Positions 1 to 6,878 of a DNA stretch of 46,699 bases are shown piece by piece (positions within the stretch are counted from its first letter, which is position 1; each line of letters opens with the position of its first letter). This stretch comes from Prevotellaceae bacterium UBA4332 (GTDB taxonomy: Bacteria; Bacteroidota; Bacteroidia; Bacteroidales; Bacteroidaceae), in the NCBI GenBank assembly GCA_002394365.1, contig DGTQ01000020.1:1-46699 (forward strand). Direction: 5' to 3'. The notes under the pieces are model-generated. The model searched no databases. It had not been told where the DNA came from and worked only from the letters and a program-made list of their open reading frames with translations. Position numbers and translations under genes: made by a program.

Positions 1-81
1 AGTTGTCATTTTCCTGATATGGTTGACGACATTCCTGAAAAGGTTGACAACTATGAAAAACACTGCGGCGGTCTGCCTTAG
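1..81 (+). CDS. possible 3' end of a gene cut by the window edge
   Basis: From base 1 a frame stays open for 26 codons and stops at TAG 79-81. Its composition (many GAC, GAA, AAG codons and an acidic, hydrophilic peptide with two Cys) looks like a real C-terminus, but no family can be recognised. It contains an imperfect direct repeat of about 21 bases (a TTCCTGA..GGTTGACrAC pattern, twice). A competing reading exists: a TAACTTTG element on the minus strand at 137-144 could drive a leftward gene, and the minus strand is also open to the edge. Sequence to the left of the window decides between them. Confidence 0.35.
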   Translation, partial: SCHFPDMVDDIPEKVDNYEKHCGGLP

Positions 82-90
82 CGGCTGGAT

Positions 91-107
91 GGAGGTGCAA
101 AACCTCC
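91..107. other. small hairpin GGAGGT-GCAAA-ACCTCC
   Basis: A perfect 6 bp stem with a 5-base loop lies just after the possible upstream stop codon and before the nuclease promoter. There is no T-run directly after it on the plus strand, so a terminator role is weakly supported. Confidence 0.3.
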
Positions 108-202
108 TGAGAGCGCATATATGCATCCTTCGCGTGCAAAGTTACGCATTGATGCTAACTGGCTATTTTTTTTAACTACGAAACAAAAAAACTCTGCAAT
201 CC

Positions 203-233
203 TTCGTACACCGCAAGTTTTTTTGTACCTTTG
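203..233 (+). promoter_or_regulatory. Bacteroidota promoter of the nuclease gene
   Basis: TACCTTTG at 226-233 matches the -7 consensus TAnnTTTG; TTCG at 203-206, 19 bases upstream, is a 3 of 4 match to the -33 TTTG. The TTG at 231 lies inside this element, which argues that translation starts at ATG 261 and not at 231. Confidence 0.5.
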
Positions 234-260
234 CACAAAGAAAGGAAGCGAAACGAAGCT

Positions 261-1034
261 ATGAGAAGAAAATACATCATATTCATGATACTGACGGCTG
301 TGTTTGCAGCAAGCACTGCCTGCATTTCCTCCAATTCAGGCAAGGGCGGCAACGACAGGGAACTGCTCACGCAGAAGGACAAGCTGCACGGGCAGCTGCT
401 CAACCGCTACGCCTACGTTGCGTCATACAACAAGGACACCCGACTGCCCAACTGGGTGGCGTGGTATCTCACGAAGAACCACACCTACGGTCCGCACAAG
501 CGCAACGGACTGCGATTTGAGGAGGACAAGGATGTGCCCGCACCTCGTGCCACCTACTTCGACTACATGCAGAGCGGCTACAGCAGAGGCCACATGTGTC
601 CCTCTGGCGACAACCGCTGGAGCCAGCAGGCTCAGCAGGAGTCTTTCCTCTACACCAACTGCTGTCCGCAGCTCTACAGCCTGAATGCAGGCGACTGGAA
701 CGACCTCGAGATAAAATGTCGCGAATGGGCAAAGGCATACGGAAAGATTTACATAGTCTGCGGACCTGTGCTGCTCAACAAGAAGCACCGCACCATAGGC
801 AAGAACAGGGTGGTAGTGCCCGAGGCTTTCTTCAAGGTGGTGCTCTGTCTTGAAGGCACGCCAAAGGGCATAGGTTTCATCTACAGGAACGAGAAGACCA
901 ACAAGCCCATCAAGTCTTATGTCAACAGCATTGACCAGGTGGAGCGCATAACGGGCATAGACTTCTTCCCTGCCCTGCCTGATGACGTGGAAAAGAAGGT
1001 GGAAGCAGAGGCTGACATAACAGAATGGAAATGA
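261..1034 (+). CDS. DNA/RNA non-specific endonuclease, predicted lipoprotein
   Basis: A 257-residue protein of the NucA/EndA-type non-specific endonuclease family, which cuts DNA and RNA with one Mg ion. The signature at about residues 108-121 reads YSRGHMCPSGDNRW; the general-base His is present, while the usual D of DRGH is S, as I recall in other Bacteroidales members. A downstream NCCPQ segment fits the metal-binding Asn helix. The N-terminus is basic, then hydrophobic, and ends in STAC at Cys21, so it is probably a lipoprotein exposed to the periplasm or surface. ATG 261 is chosen because an earlier TTG start at 231 overlaps the promoter. Likely role: degrading external nucleic acid or nutrient scavenging. 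Monocistronic; frr has its own promoter. Confidence 0.85.
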   Translation: MRRKYIIFMILTAVFAASTACISSNSGKGGNDRELLTQKDKLHGQLLNRYAYVASYNKDTRLPNWVAWYLTKNHTYGPHKRNGLRFEEDKDVPAPRATYFDYMQSGYSRGHMCPSGDNRWSQQAQQESFLYTNCCPQLYSLNAGDWNDLEIKCREWAKAYGKIYIVCGPVLLNKKHRTIGKNRVVVPEAFFKVVLCLEGTPKGIGFIYRNEKTNKPIKSYVNSIDQVERITGIDFFPALPDDVEKKVEAEADITEWK

Positions 1035-1050
1035 TTTGCACACTTTTTGT

Positions 1051-1081
1051 TTTGTTATTTAAGAAAATATTCCTAACTTTG
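1051..1081 (+). promoter_or_regulatory. Bacteroidota promoter of frr
   Basis: TTTG at 1051-1054, a 19-base spacer, then TAACTTTG at 1074-1081. This is a full match to the TTTG-N19-TAnnTTTG consensus, leaving a leader of roughly 40 bases before the frr ATG. Confidence 0.65.
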
Positions 1082-1123
1082 TACGCAGAATAATATTCAA
1101 CCCTATAACACAGATACACAAAC

Positions 1124-1684
1124 ATGATTGACGTAAAAGAAGTTCTTAACGATGCCGAAGAGCGTATGGAAATGGCTTCTCTCTTTCTGGAGGACCAGCT
1201 GTCTCACATACGCGCAGGTCGCGCTAACGTTGCCATCCTTGACGGCATAAAGGTTGAGTCTTACGGCATGATGGTGCCTCTCAACCAAGTAGCTAACGTA
1301 AGCACACCCGATGCACGCACCATAGCCATCAAGCCATGGGACAAGAAGGCAATACGCGACATCGAGAAAGCCATCATAAACTCTGAGGTGGGCATAACTC
1401 CCGACAACAACGGCGAGGTGATACGTCTTGCCATTCCACAGCCTACGGAGGAGCGCCGCCGCGAGCTCTCAAAGCAGTGCAGCAAGATAGCCGAGAAGGC
1501 GAAGGTGGAGGTGCGCAACGTGCGTGGAGACATAAAAGACAAGCTGAAGAAAGCCATAAAGGATGGTCTGTCTGAGGACCTTGAGAAGGATGCCGAGAAC
1601 GACCTGCAGAAGCTTCACGACAAGTTTATCGCAAAACTCGACAAGCTCCTTGAGGAAAAGAACAAGGAGATAATGACGGTGTAG
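1124..1684 (+). CDS. frr: ribosome recycling factor
   Basis: A 186-residue cytosolic protein, the usual length of RRF. With EF-G it splits post-termination ribosomes so the subunits can be reused. Family features are clear: the N-terminal helix, the conserved RAGRANVAILDGIKVESYG segment around residues 31-50, domain II with VSTPDARTIAIKPWDK, then the long C-terminal helices with RRELSKQCSKIAEKAKVEVRN. ATG 1124 follows a well-formed promoter by about 40 bases. rsgA follows after a 128-base gap filled with tandem repeats; both proteins work on the ribosome, so a shared transcript is plausible but not shown. Confidence 0.97.
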   Translation: MIDVKEVLNDAEERMEMASLFLEDQLSHIRAGRANVAILDGIKVESYGMMVPLNQVANVSTPDARTIAIKPWDKKAIRDIEKAIINSEVGITPDNNGEVIRLAIPQPTEERRRELSKQCSKIAEKAKVEVRNVRGDIKDKLKKAIKDGLSEDLEKDAENDLQKLHDKFIAKLDKLLEEKNKEIMTV

Positions 1685-1687
1685 GCA

Positions 1688-1748
1688 CAATTCACAGTGC
1701 ACAGTTCACAGTTCACAGTTCATAATTCACAGTTCATAGTTCACAGTT
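1688..1748. repeat. (TTCACAG)n-type heptamer repeat
   Basis: The frr-rsgA gap holds about eight imperfect copies of a TTCACAG/TTCATAG unit. The same unit occurs at 24338-24380, 26000-26030, 26077-26110, 27748-27778 and, in coding sequence, inside pyrC at 44301-44340. Confidence 0.9.
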
Positions 1749-1774
1749 AGGGAATTAGGTTGTTGGGGAAATTA

Positions 1775-1811
1775 CCTAAACGACCAAACAACTAAACGAC
1801 TAAACGACCAA
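1775..1811. repeat. (AAACGACC)n-type octamer repeat
   Basis: Four imperfect copies of an AAACGACC/AAACGACT/AAACAACT unit run up to the TTG start of rsgA. The same octamer follows the same TTCACAG repeat inside pyrC (44341-44379), so the two repeat types occur as a linked pair at two loci. Confidence 0.85.
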
Positions 1812-1812
1812 T

Positions 1813-2763
1813 TTGAAGGGACTCGTAATAAAGAACACAGGGTACTGGTACACAGTGCTCACCGATGATGGTGCTACGATTGACTGCAAGGTGAAGGGCA
1901 ACTTTCGCCTCAAGGGCATACGTAGCACCAATCCCGTTGCCGTGGGCGACAGGGTGGAGATTAACGGGAACGACAACGGGAACTGTTGGATTACCTCCAT
2001 CGAAGACCGCAAAAACTACGTCATTCGCAAGGCTTCCAACCTCTCCAAGCAGAGCAGCATCATAGCTGCCAACGTGGACCAGGCCATGCTCATCGTCACC
2101 ATCAAACTGCCCGAAACCAGCACCACCTTTATAGACCGTTTTCTGGCGTCGGCAGAGGCATATCGCATACCTGTCATCCTCATATTCAACAAGACCGACC
2201 TGCTTGATGATGACGAGCGCCATTATCTCGAAATGATGCAGACGCTCTATGAGACGATAGGATACCAGACTCTTGCCGTCTCGGCAACAGAAGGCACAGG
2301 CATAGACGATATGAGGAACATGCTTCAGGGCAAGATTACACTTATGTCGGGCCACAGCGGAGTGGGCAAATCCACCCTCATCAACACACTCATACCTGGT
2401 GCCAACCTGCGCACGGCAGAGATAAGCGACGCACACCTTACGGGCATGCACACCACCACCTTCTCGGAGATGATACCGCTAAATAACGAGAACCGTGAAC
2501 CGACCAACGGCTGGCTCATCGACACTCCGGGCATACGAGGCTTCGGCACCTTCGACATTGAGAAGAACGAACTAACGTCATACTTCAAGGAGATATTCCG
2601 TTTTTCCAAGGACTGCCGTTTCTCCGACTGCACCCACACCCACGAGCCTGGCTGTGCAGTGCTGCAAGCCGTTGAAAACCATTACATTGCCGCCTCGCGA
2701 TATCAGAGTTACCTTTCTATGCTTGAGGACCAGGACGAGGGCAAGTATCGTGCAGCCTATTAG
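1813..2763 (+). CDS. rsgA: ribosome small-subunit biogenesis GTPase RsgA
   Basis: A 316-residue circularly permuted GTPase (YjeQ family) that helps mature the 30S subunit. It has an N-terminal OB fold, then G4 FNKTD at 125-129, the P-loop GHSGVGKST at 180-188, the DTPG G3 motif at 237-240, and the C-terminal zinc knuckle with Cys268, Cys273, His and Cys281 (CRFSDCTHTHEPGC). It starts with TTG at 1813; MKGLVIKNTG is the N-terminus I recall for Bacteroidales RsgA, which supports this start. Two short segments, NGNDNGN (51-57) and NENREPT (225-231), are absent from remembered homologues and are encoded by AACGGGAAC-like and GAACCG-like repeats. No good promoter was seen; co-transcription with frr is possible. 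Confidence 0.95.
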   Translation: MKGLVIKNTGYWYTVLTDDGATIDCKVKGNFRLKGIRSTNPVAVGDRVEINGNDNGNCWITSIEDRKNYVIRKASNLSKQSSIIAANVDQAMLIVTIKLPETSTTFIDRFLASAEAYRIPVILIFNKTDLLDDDERHYLEMMQTLYETIGYQTLAVSATEGTGIDDMRNMLQGKITLMSGHSGVGKSTLINTLIPGANLRTAEISDAHLTGMHTTTFSEMIPLNNENREPTNGWLIDTPGIRGFGTFDIEKNELTSYFKEIFRFSKDCRFSDCTHTHEPGCAVLQAVENHYIAASRYQSYLSMLEDQDEGKYRAAY

Positions 2764-2770
2764 CCGACAT

Positions 2771-2811
2771 TTCATTCTTCAATATTCAATATTCAATTCT
2801 CAATCTTCAAC
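2771..2811. repeat. ATTCAAT/CTTCAA-type tandem repeat
   Basis: The rsgA-ndk gap consists mainly of degenerate 8-9 base units (TTCAATA, TTCAATT, TTCAAC). A similar unit (TTTTCAACT) fills 13376-13402 just before alaS. Confidence 0.75.
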
Positions 2812-2819
2812 AGAATATA

Positions 2820-3281
2820 GTGGAAAAGACATTAGTAATATTAAAGCCCAGCTGCCTTATGCGCGGACTTGTGGGCGAAGTGACAAAGCGTTTTGAACAG
2901 AAGGGGCTTCGACTGGCTGGCATGAAGATGTGCCAGCTCACAGACGAACAGATGAACGAGCACTATGCTCAGCACGCAGGAAAACCCTTCTTCCAGCAAC
3001 TGAAGGATGCCATGACCGTAACACCCGTCATAGTATGCTGCTACGAGGGCATAGGGGCAGTAGAGGTAGTGCGCCAAATGGCAGGAGCCACCAACGGCAG
3101 GAAATCGCAGCCTGGCACCATTCGCGGAGACCTCTCTATGTCTTTTCAGGAGAACATAGTACACACCAGCGACTCTCTCGAGACTGCCGCTGTGGAGCTG
3201 AAGCGTTTCTTCCGCGAGGATGAAATCTTCGACTATCCCCTACCCCTCATGCCGTTCCTTTACGCCTCCGACGAACTGTAA
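2820..3281 (+). CDS. ndk: nucleoside diphosphate kinase
   Basis: A 153-residue cytosolic enzyme moving the gamma phosphate of ATP to NDPs through a phospho-His intermediate. The N-terminus MEKTLVILKP, the RGLVGEV region and the active-site stretch ENIVHTSDS near residue 113 are present (classic NDK has HGSDS; Thr for Gly is a known variant as far as I recall). Start is GTG at 2820; no earlier in-frame start fits the family N-terminus. It lies 56 bases after rsgA and 18 bases before mnmA, in a plus-strand run with both, so one transcript is likely. Confidence 0.96.
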   Translation: MEKTLVILKPSCLMRGLVGEVTKRFEQKGLRLAGMKMCQLTDEQMNEHYAQHAGKPFFQQLKDAMTVTPVIVCCYEGIGAVEVVRQMAGATNGRKSQPGTIRGDLSMSFQENIVHTSDSLETAAVELKRFFREDEIFDYPLPLMPFLYASDEL

Positions 3282-3299
3282 CTCCCCCTTTTACTCCCC

Positions 3300-4538
3300 A
3301 TGCACTCCCCTATCACTCCTGAAAACAAAATAGCCGTCTTGCTCTCTGGAGGAGTAGATTCCTCCGTTGTGGTCTATCAGCTTGTGTCTCAAGGATACAA
3401 GCCCGACTGCTTTTACATCCGCATAGCACCCCAAGAGGAAGCATCACCCCTCTCTGACAGAGAGGGGCAGGGGGTGAGTCTTGACCTCGACTGCACCGCC
3501 GAGGAGGACATCGAGATGGCTACCGCTGTGGCTAAGCGATACGGGCTCAGCCTTGAGGTGATTGACTGCCACAAGGAGTATTGGGAGCAGGTCACCAGAT
3601 ATACTATGGAAAAGGTAAGGGCTGGCTTCACGCCCAACCCCGACGTGATGTGCAACCGCCTCATAAAGTTTGGTGCCTTCCACGAAAAGAAAGGTCACGA
3701 ATACGACCTCATAGCCACTGGTCACTACGCCCAGACGGAGACTGACGAGCAGGGCAGGAAATGGCTCTGCACCTCGCCCGACCCCGTGAAGGACCAGACA
3801 GACTTTCTTGCTCAGATATATCAGTGGCAACTCCGGAAAGCCATCTTCCCCATAGGCGGAATGACGAAGGAGGAGGTGCGCCAGATAGCTGAGCGTGAGC
3901 ACCTTATCAATGCCAAGCGCAAGGATTCACAAGGCATCTGCTTTCTCGGCAAGATAAACTACAACGACTACGTAAAGAAATATCTGGGAGAGAACCCCGG
4001 TCTCGTCATCGACATCGAGACTGGCAAGAAGATAGGCATGCACAAGGGGCTGTGGTTTCACACCATAGGTCAGCGTCACGGACTCGGATTCGGAGGCGGT
4101 CCATGGTTTGCCGTAAAGAAGAACATAAAGAAAAACATCCTCTTCGTATCTCGCGGCTACAACCCCGAGTCAGCCTACAGGCAGGAGTTCAAGGTTCACG
4201 ACATCAACTGGCTCACGGCACCCATCTGGGAAGTTCAAGAGTTCAAAGGGGTTCAAAGAGTTCAAAAGTTCAAAGATGTTCAAGAGGTTCCCGTTAACGT
4301 TCCCGTTACGATAAAGATACGCCATACCTCCGACTACATTCCAGCCACCATCTCTCCCCTCGCTTCTGGGGACGCGACGGAAGGAGGCTCCGCAAAGCAC
4401 CTGAGCACCGATTGGAGTGCAGGTTCCTTCCTCATCCGCTCCTCACAGCCCATTCACGGCGTAGCCCCAGGTCAGTTCTGCACCCTCTATGATGCCGACC
4501 ACCACCGCTGCTACGGTTCAGGAGAAATCACCCTCTAA
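3300..4538 (+). CDS. mnmA: tRNA-specific 2-thiouridylase MnmA with three repeat-encoded inserts
   Basis: Adds sulfur to U34 of tRNA-Lys, -Glu and -Gln. PP-loop SGGVDSS at 16-22, catalytic Cys118 in NPDVMCNRLIKF, GHYAQ at 141-145 and the second catalytic Cys214 in DSQGICFLGK are all present, so it should be active. At 412 residues it is about 50 longer than the roughly 355-360 I recall for Bacteroides MnmA. The excess sits in three places: residues about 46-61 (a perfect 9 bp hairpin, 3447-3467), about 311-335 (GTTCAAAG octamers, 4231-4290), and about 352-370 (CCCC..GGGG element, 4350-4395). The frame is intact throughout. ATG 3300, 18 bases after ndk. Confidence 0.95.
   Translation: MHSPITPENKIAVLLSGGVDSSVVVYQLVSQGYKPDCFYIRIAPQEEASPLSDREGQGVSLDLDCTAEEDIEMATAVAKRYGLSLEVIDCHKEYWEQVTRYTMEKVRAGFTPNPDVMCNRLIKFGAFHEKKGHEYDLIATGHYAQTETDEQGRKWLCTSPDPVKDQTDFLAQIYQWQLRKAIFPIGGMTKEEVRQIAEREHLINAKRKDSQGICFLGKINYNDYVKKYLGENPGLVIDIETGKKIGMHKGLWFHTIGQRHGLGFGGGPWFAVKKNIKKNILFVSRGYNPESAYRQEFKVHDINWLTAPIWEVQEFKGVQRVQKFKDVQEVPVNVPVTIKIRHTSDYIPATISPLASGDATEGGSAKHLSTDWSAGSFLIRSSQPIHGVAPGQFCTLYDADHHRCYGSGEITL
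3440..3480 (+). repeat. palindromic element inside mnmA
   Basis: CCCCTCTCT (3447-3455), GAC loop, AGAGAGGGG (3459-3467) is a perfect 9 bp stem, followed by CAGGGGGTGAGTCT. The same 3' tail GGGGGTGAGTCT and a CTCTCT/AGAGAG stem occur inside lpxA on its coding strand. Encodes about 12 extra residues of MnmA. Confidence 0.85.
4231..4290 (+). repeat. (GTTCAAAG)n tandem repeat inside mnmA
   Basis: Six to seven degenerate copies of GTTCAAAG/GTTCAAGA are translated in frame as a VQEFKGVQRVQKFKDVQ segment, followed by GTTCCCGTTAACGTTCCCGT, another short repeat. An 8-base unit is not a multiple of three, so the peptide drifts through frames and still has no stop. Confidence 0.85.
4350..4395 (+). repeat. 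second G/C-rich palindromic element inside mnmA
   Basis: CCCC (4356-4359), an 8-base loop, GGGG (4368-4371), followed by ACGCGACGGAAGGAGG. The layout (short stem, then a purine/G tract) resembles the element at 3440-3480 but the sequence differs. It encodes about 13 residues not expected in MnmA. Confidence 0.6.
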
Positions 4539-4615
4539 GCGTTTTTTTACGACTTTCACTATTTTAATGTGTTTTGCATAAAACAAAACGGCATCCCTGT
4601 GGGGATAAGTTCCGA

Positions 4616-5548
4616 TTATGATTTCCATCGCCAGTTTTTTCTTACAATTGAGGTTATTGCATGACTGATGGTACGCAGATGGAAGTTTTTTCCCAACACA
4701 ATAAGCAGGACGGCTGAAAGGATGAGCACAATTCCGACGGCAAGTCGGAAGGTGAGTGATTCGCCAAACACCAGCACGCCAATGGCCACTGCTGTCAGTG
4801 GCTCCAGAGCTCCCATAATAGCCGTAGGGGTGGCTCCCACCTCATGAACGGCTAAGGTCATCAACACAAGCGAAAGAACCGTCGGCACCAATCCCAGCCA
4901 ACAAGCAAAGAACCACGCACGCGGCGACGGGGGCAACATCAGATGCAGGTCGGGCGAGGTAAAGGAATAGGCAAATAGACACATGGCGCATATCAGCAAC
5001 ACATAAAAAGTGAGTTTCACTATCGACATGCGTATCTCTGACTGGTTGACAATAACGATGTACACAGCATAGGTGAGCGACGACACCATCACCAGCATCA
5101 CGCCCGTCATGCTGAGCGACACGCCTTCATCACCTCTGTATAGCAAGCCGATACCCGCTATGGCGAGGATAATGGCGGTAACCGTTGAAGCCGTGACCTT
5201 CTCCCTGAAGCATGTAGCCATAATGACTGCCACCATTACGGGATAGACAAAAAGAATGGTGGAGGCAATGCCTGCATCCATAAATCGGAAACTCTGATAG
5301 TAGGTGATGCTTGATGCAGCAAAAAGCAGTCCGAGCGAGCCGAGCGTCTTCAGTTCACCACCACTGATTCGAAATGACTTGCGCTGCACCAACAACATGA
5401 CTGCCAGTATCAGTACCGCCATCGAAAAACGGTAAAAGAGGACGGATGATGTATTCACGCCCTCCTCATAAAGTGGCAAGGCGCCAAACGGGTTGGTACC
5501 GTAACAGACAGCCGCCAGTATGCCGCAGATAATTCCTTTATGCTTCAT
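4616..5548 (-). CDS. EamA/DMT-family transporter
   Basis: A 310-residue inner-membrane protein with about ten hydrophobic segments in two five-helix EamA repeats, as in the drug/metabolite transporter superfamily. The first repeat opens with GIICGILAAVCYGTNPFGALPLY, the second around LVMVSSLTYAVYIVIV, and the end of the second repeat has the conserved EPLTAVAIGVLVFGE, then a basic tail. Substrates of this family include amino acids and other small metabolites; nothing here shows which. Transcribed opposite to mnmA and convergent with it; an ATCCC-TGTG-GGGAT hairpin in the 77-base gap may end one or both transcripts. No TAnnTTTG element was found upstream. Confidence 0.88.
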   Translation of the reverse strand: MKHKGIICGILAAVCYGTNPFGALPLYEEGVNTSSVLFYRFSMAVLILAVMLLVQRKSFRISGGELKTLGSLGLLFAASSITYYQSFRFMDAGIASTILFVYPVMVAVIMATCFREKVTASTVTAIILAIAGIGLLYRGDEGVSLSMTGVMLVMVSSLTYAVYIVIVNQSEIRMSIVKLTFYVLLICAMCLFAYSFTSPDLHLMLPPSPRAWFFACWLGLVPTVLSLVLMTLAVHEVGATPTAIMGALEPLTAVAIGVLVFGESLTFRLAVGIVLILSAVLLIVLGKNFHLRTISHAITSIVRKNWRWKS

Positions 5549-5707
5549 TCTCTAAATAATCAGATGCTTTTGCCAATCTCGTATGCTTCAAGAAATTTGA
5601 TATTACTATCGCCTTTTTTTCAATATTTGCTCATTGTTCGCTAAATTGGAAGTTACTTGGTTGGCAGTGCCACTATCCTGTCTCTGTCATTAGCCCTTTG
5701 GCAATCA

Positions 5708-6067
5708 TCAAGTGTCGAGCTGCCCCCCGATTGTTCTCAAATATATAGTTTCGCATATATATACAAGAGTCCCTAAGCCTATATATAAGAATCTCTCATA
5801 AGGCATAGACGAGACTATCCACCAATTATAAATAACTAGCGATAGGAATATTATGCTCAACAAAACAAATAATGCTCTATTTATTTTATTGCAACCATAG
5901 AACATAAAAGTAAAGACAAACCCCACAACATATAGCATATCATTATAGATATACGAAATACCTGATGCTATATCAGGTTTACCTCTAAAAAGCTCATGGA
6001 ATATGGCTGACACAATAATGTATGCAACCAGTCCTGTTATGATAGAGATTATTTTTTTCGCATTCAT
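5708..6067 (-). CDS. small membrane protein of unknown function
   Basis: A 119-residue hydrophobic protein beginning MNAKKIISIITG, with about four predicted membrane segments (residues about 5-23, 38-57, 62-82, 92-110). I do not recognise the family. A longer frame reaches back to 6154, but that start lies inside the -7 element at 6152-6159, so ATG 6067 is preferred. It has its own promoter, yet follows the same-strand accessory group that starts near 9980. Relatively AT-rich compared with mnmA or alaS. It could be a phage-shock or immunity-like membrane protein; nothing in the sequence decides this. Confidence 0.65.
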   Translation of the reverse strand: MNAKKIISIITGLVAYIIVSAIFHELFRGKPDIASGISYIYNDMLYVVGFVFTFMFYGCNKINRALFVLLSIIFLSLVIYNWWIVSSMPYERFLYIGLGTLVYICETIYLRTIGGQLDT

Positions 6068-6151
6068 AAATTCCGATTTATCTGTTTCGCGACGAGTATG
6101 CCTATAATGTGCCGCAAGTTGAGCGGTGAGGCTTGGCTGGCTCGCGTGTTG

Positions 6152-6183
6152 CAAAAGTACGGCTTTTATTTGGAGCAGGCAAA
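6152..6183 (-). promoter_or_regulatory. promoter of the 5708-6067 gene
   Basis: On the minus strand TTTG (6183-6180), 20 bases, then TACTTTTG (6159-6152): a full consensus match. The leader would be about 80 bases long. Confidence 0.6.
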
Positions 6184-6212
6184 CTTTTTTTTAAGGAAAG
6201 AAGATAAAATGT

Positions 6213-6878
6213 TCAGAAGAGATTCATTTTCTCATAAACTTTACGAATGAAAAGCTCCATTTGCTCCTTTATCGGGGTTTCGGAGTCTGGGTCTATTTCA
6301 TAATAATAATGAACAGTTCCGAAGATGTCAGCCTCTTTATCTAATGTAGAAAACGGTGAGCACCAAAGAAATCCGTGCTTGAAAATGGCAAAGTCCTGAG
6401 GATACAGCATACCCTCCTTGATATCCTCATAACTGTATTCTGCTATATCCCATCCGTGCCATTTCTGCCACGTATCAAGCCATTCAGCATTCTCCTCAAA
6501 GAAGCGGTGCATCTTCTCGCTATATTCCGATTCCACATAAACGAGCTGGTCGCGGGGAATGAACAGCTTTCTCTTTTCAAAAAACAGGAACTGGTCATTC
6601 TTGTCTGGCGTAGCATGATTTTCTATCACCAACGGCACCTCTCTGTTTTGCCATTTTTCCCTCAATTCCCTCAATGCCTTTTCCTTAGGGGTTATCCACT
6701 CCTTATATTTCTGGTCATAGACTGTCCGTCTTACCTTTCTGTCTATATAGTTATAGAGATAGTATATGATTATGAAGGGAGATGCGATGAACACACATAC
6801 TGTTACGAAAATATAGATATGCGCATCGCTTATCTTCTCCATTATTTTATCGAGACGAACAATTGTTTCCTGTTTCAT
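6213..6878 (-). CDS. single-pass membrane protein, shorter paralogue of its neighbour
   Basis: A 221-residue protein of no family I recognise. One membrane helix lies at about 20-45, followed by a basic stop-transfer (RKVRR) and a charged cytoplasmic or periplasmic domain. Segments resemble the upstream 436-residue protein in the same order: FIPRDQLVYVESEY...FFEENAEWL here against FVPEDNEIFYIENKY...FVQENIDLI there, and KHGFLWCSP against THGFCWYNQ. So the pair looks like an old duplication, with this copy lacking the C-terminal domain. ATG 6878 overlaps the stop of the longer gene (ATGA), which implies translational coupling and perhaps a complex of the two proteins. Confidence 0.75.
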   Translation of the reverse strand: MKQETIVRLDKIMEKISDAHIYIFVTVCVFIASPFIIIYYLYNYIDRKVRRTVYDQKYKEWITPKEKALRELREKWQNREVPLVIENHATPDKNDQFLFFEKRKLFIPRDQLVYVESEYSEKMHRFFEENAEWLDTWQKWHGWDIAEYSYEDIKEGMLYPQDFAIFKHGFLWCSPFSTLDKEADIFGTVHYYYEIDPDSETPIKEQMELFIRKVYEKMNLF

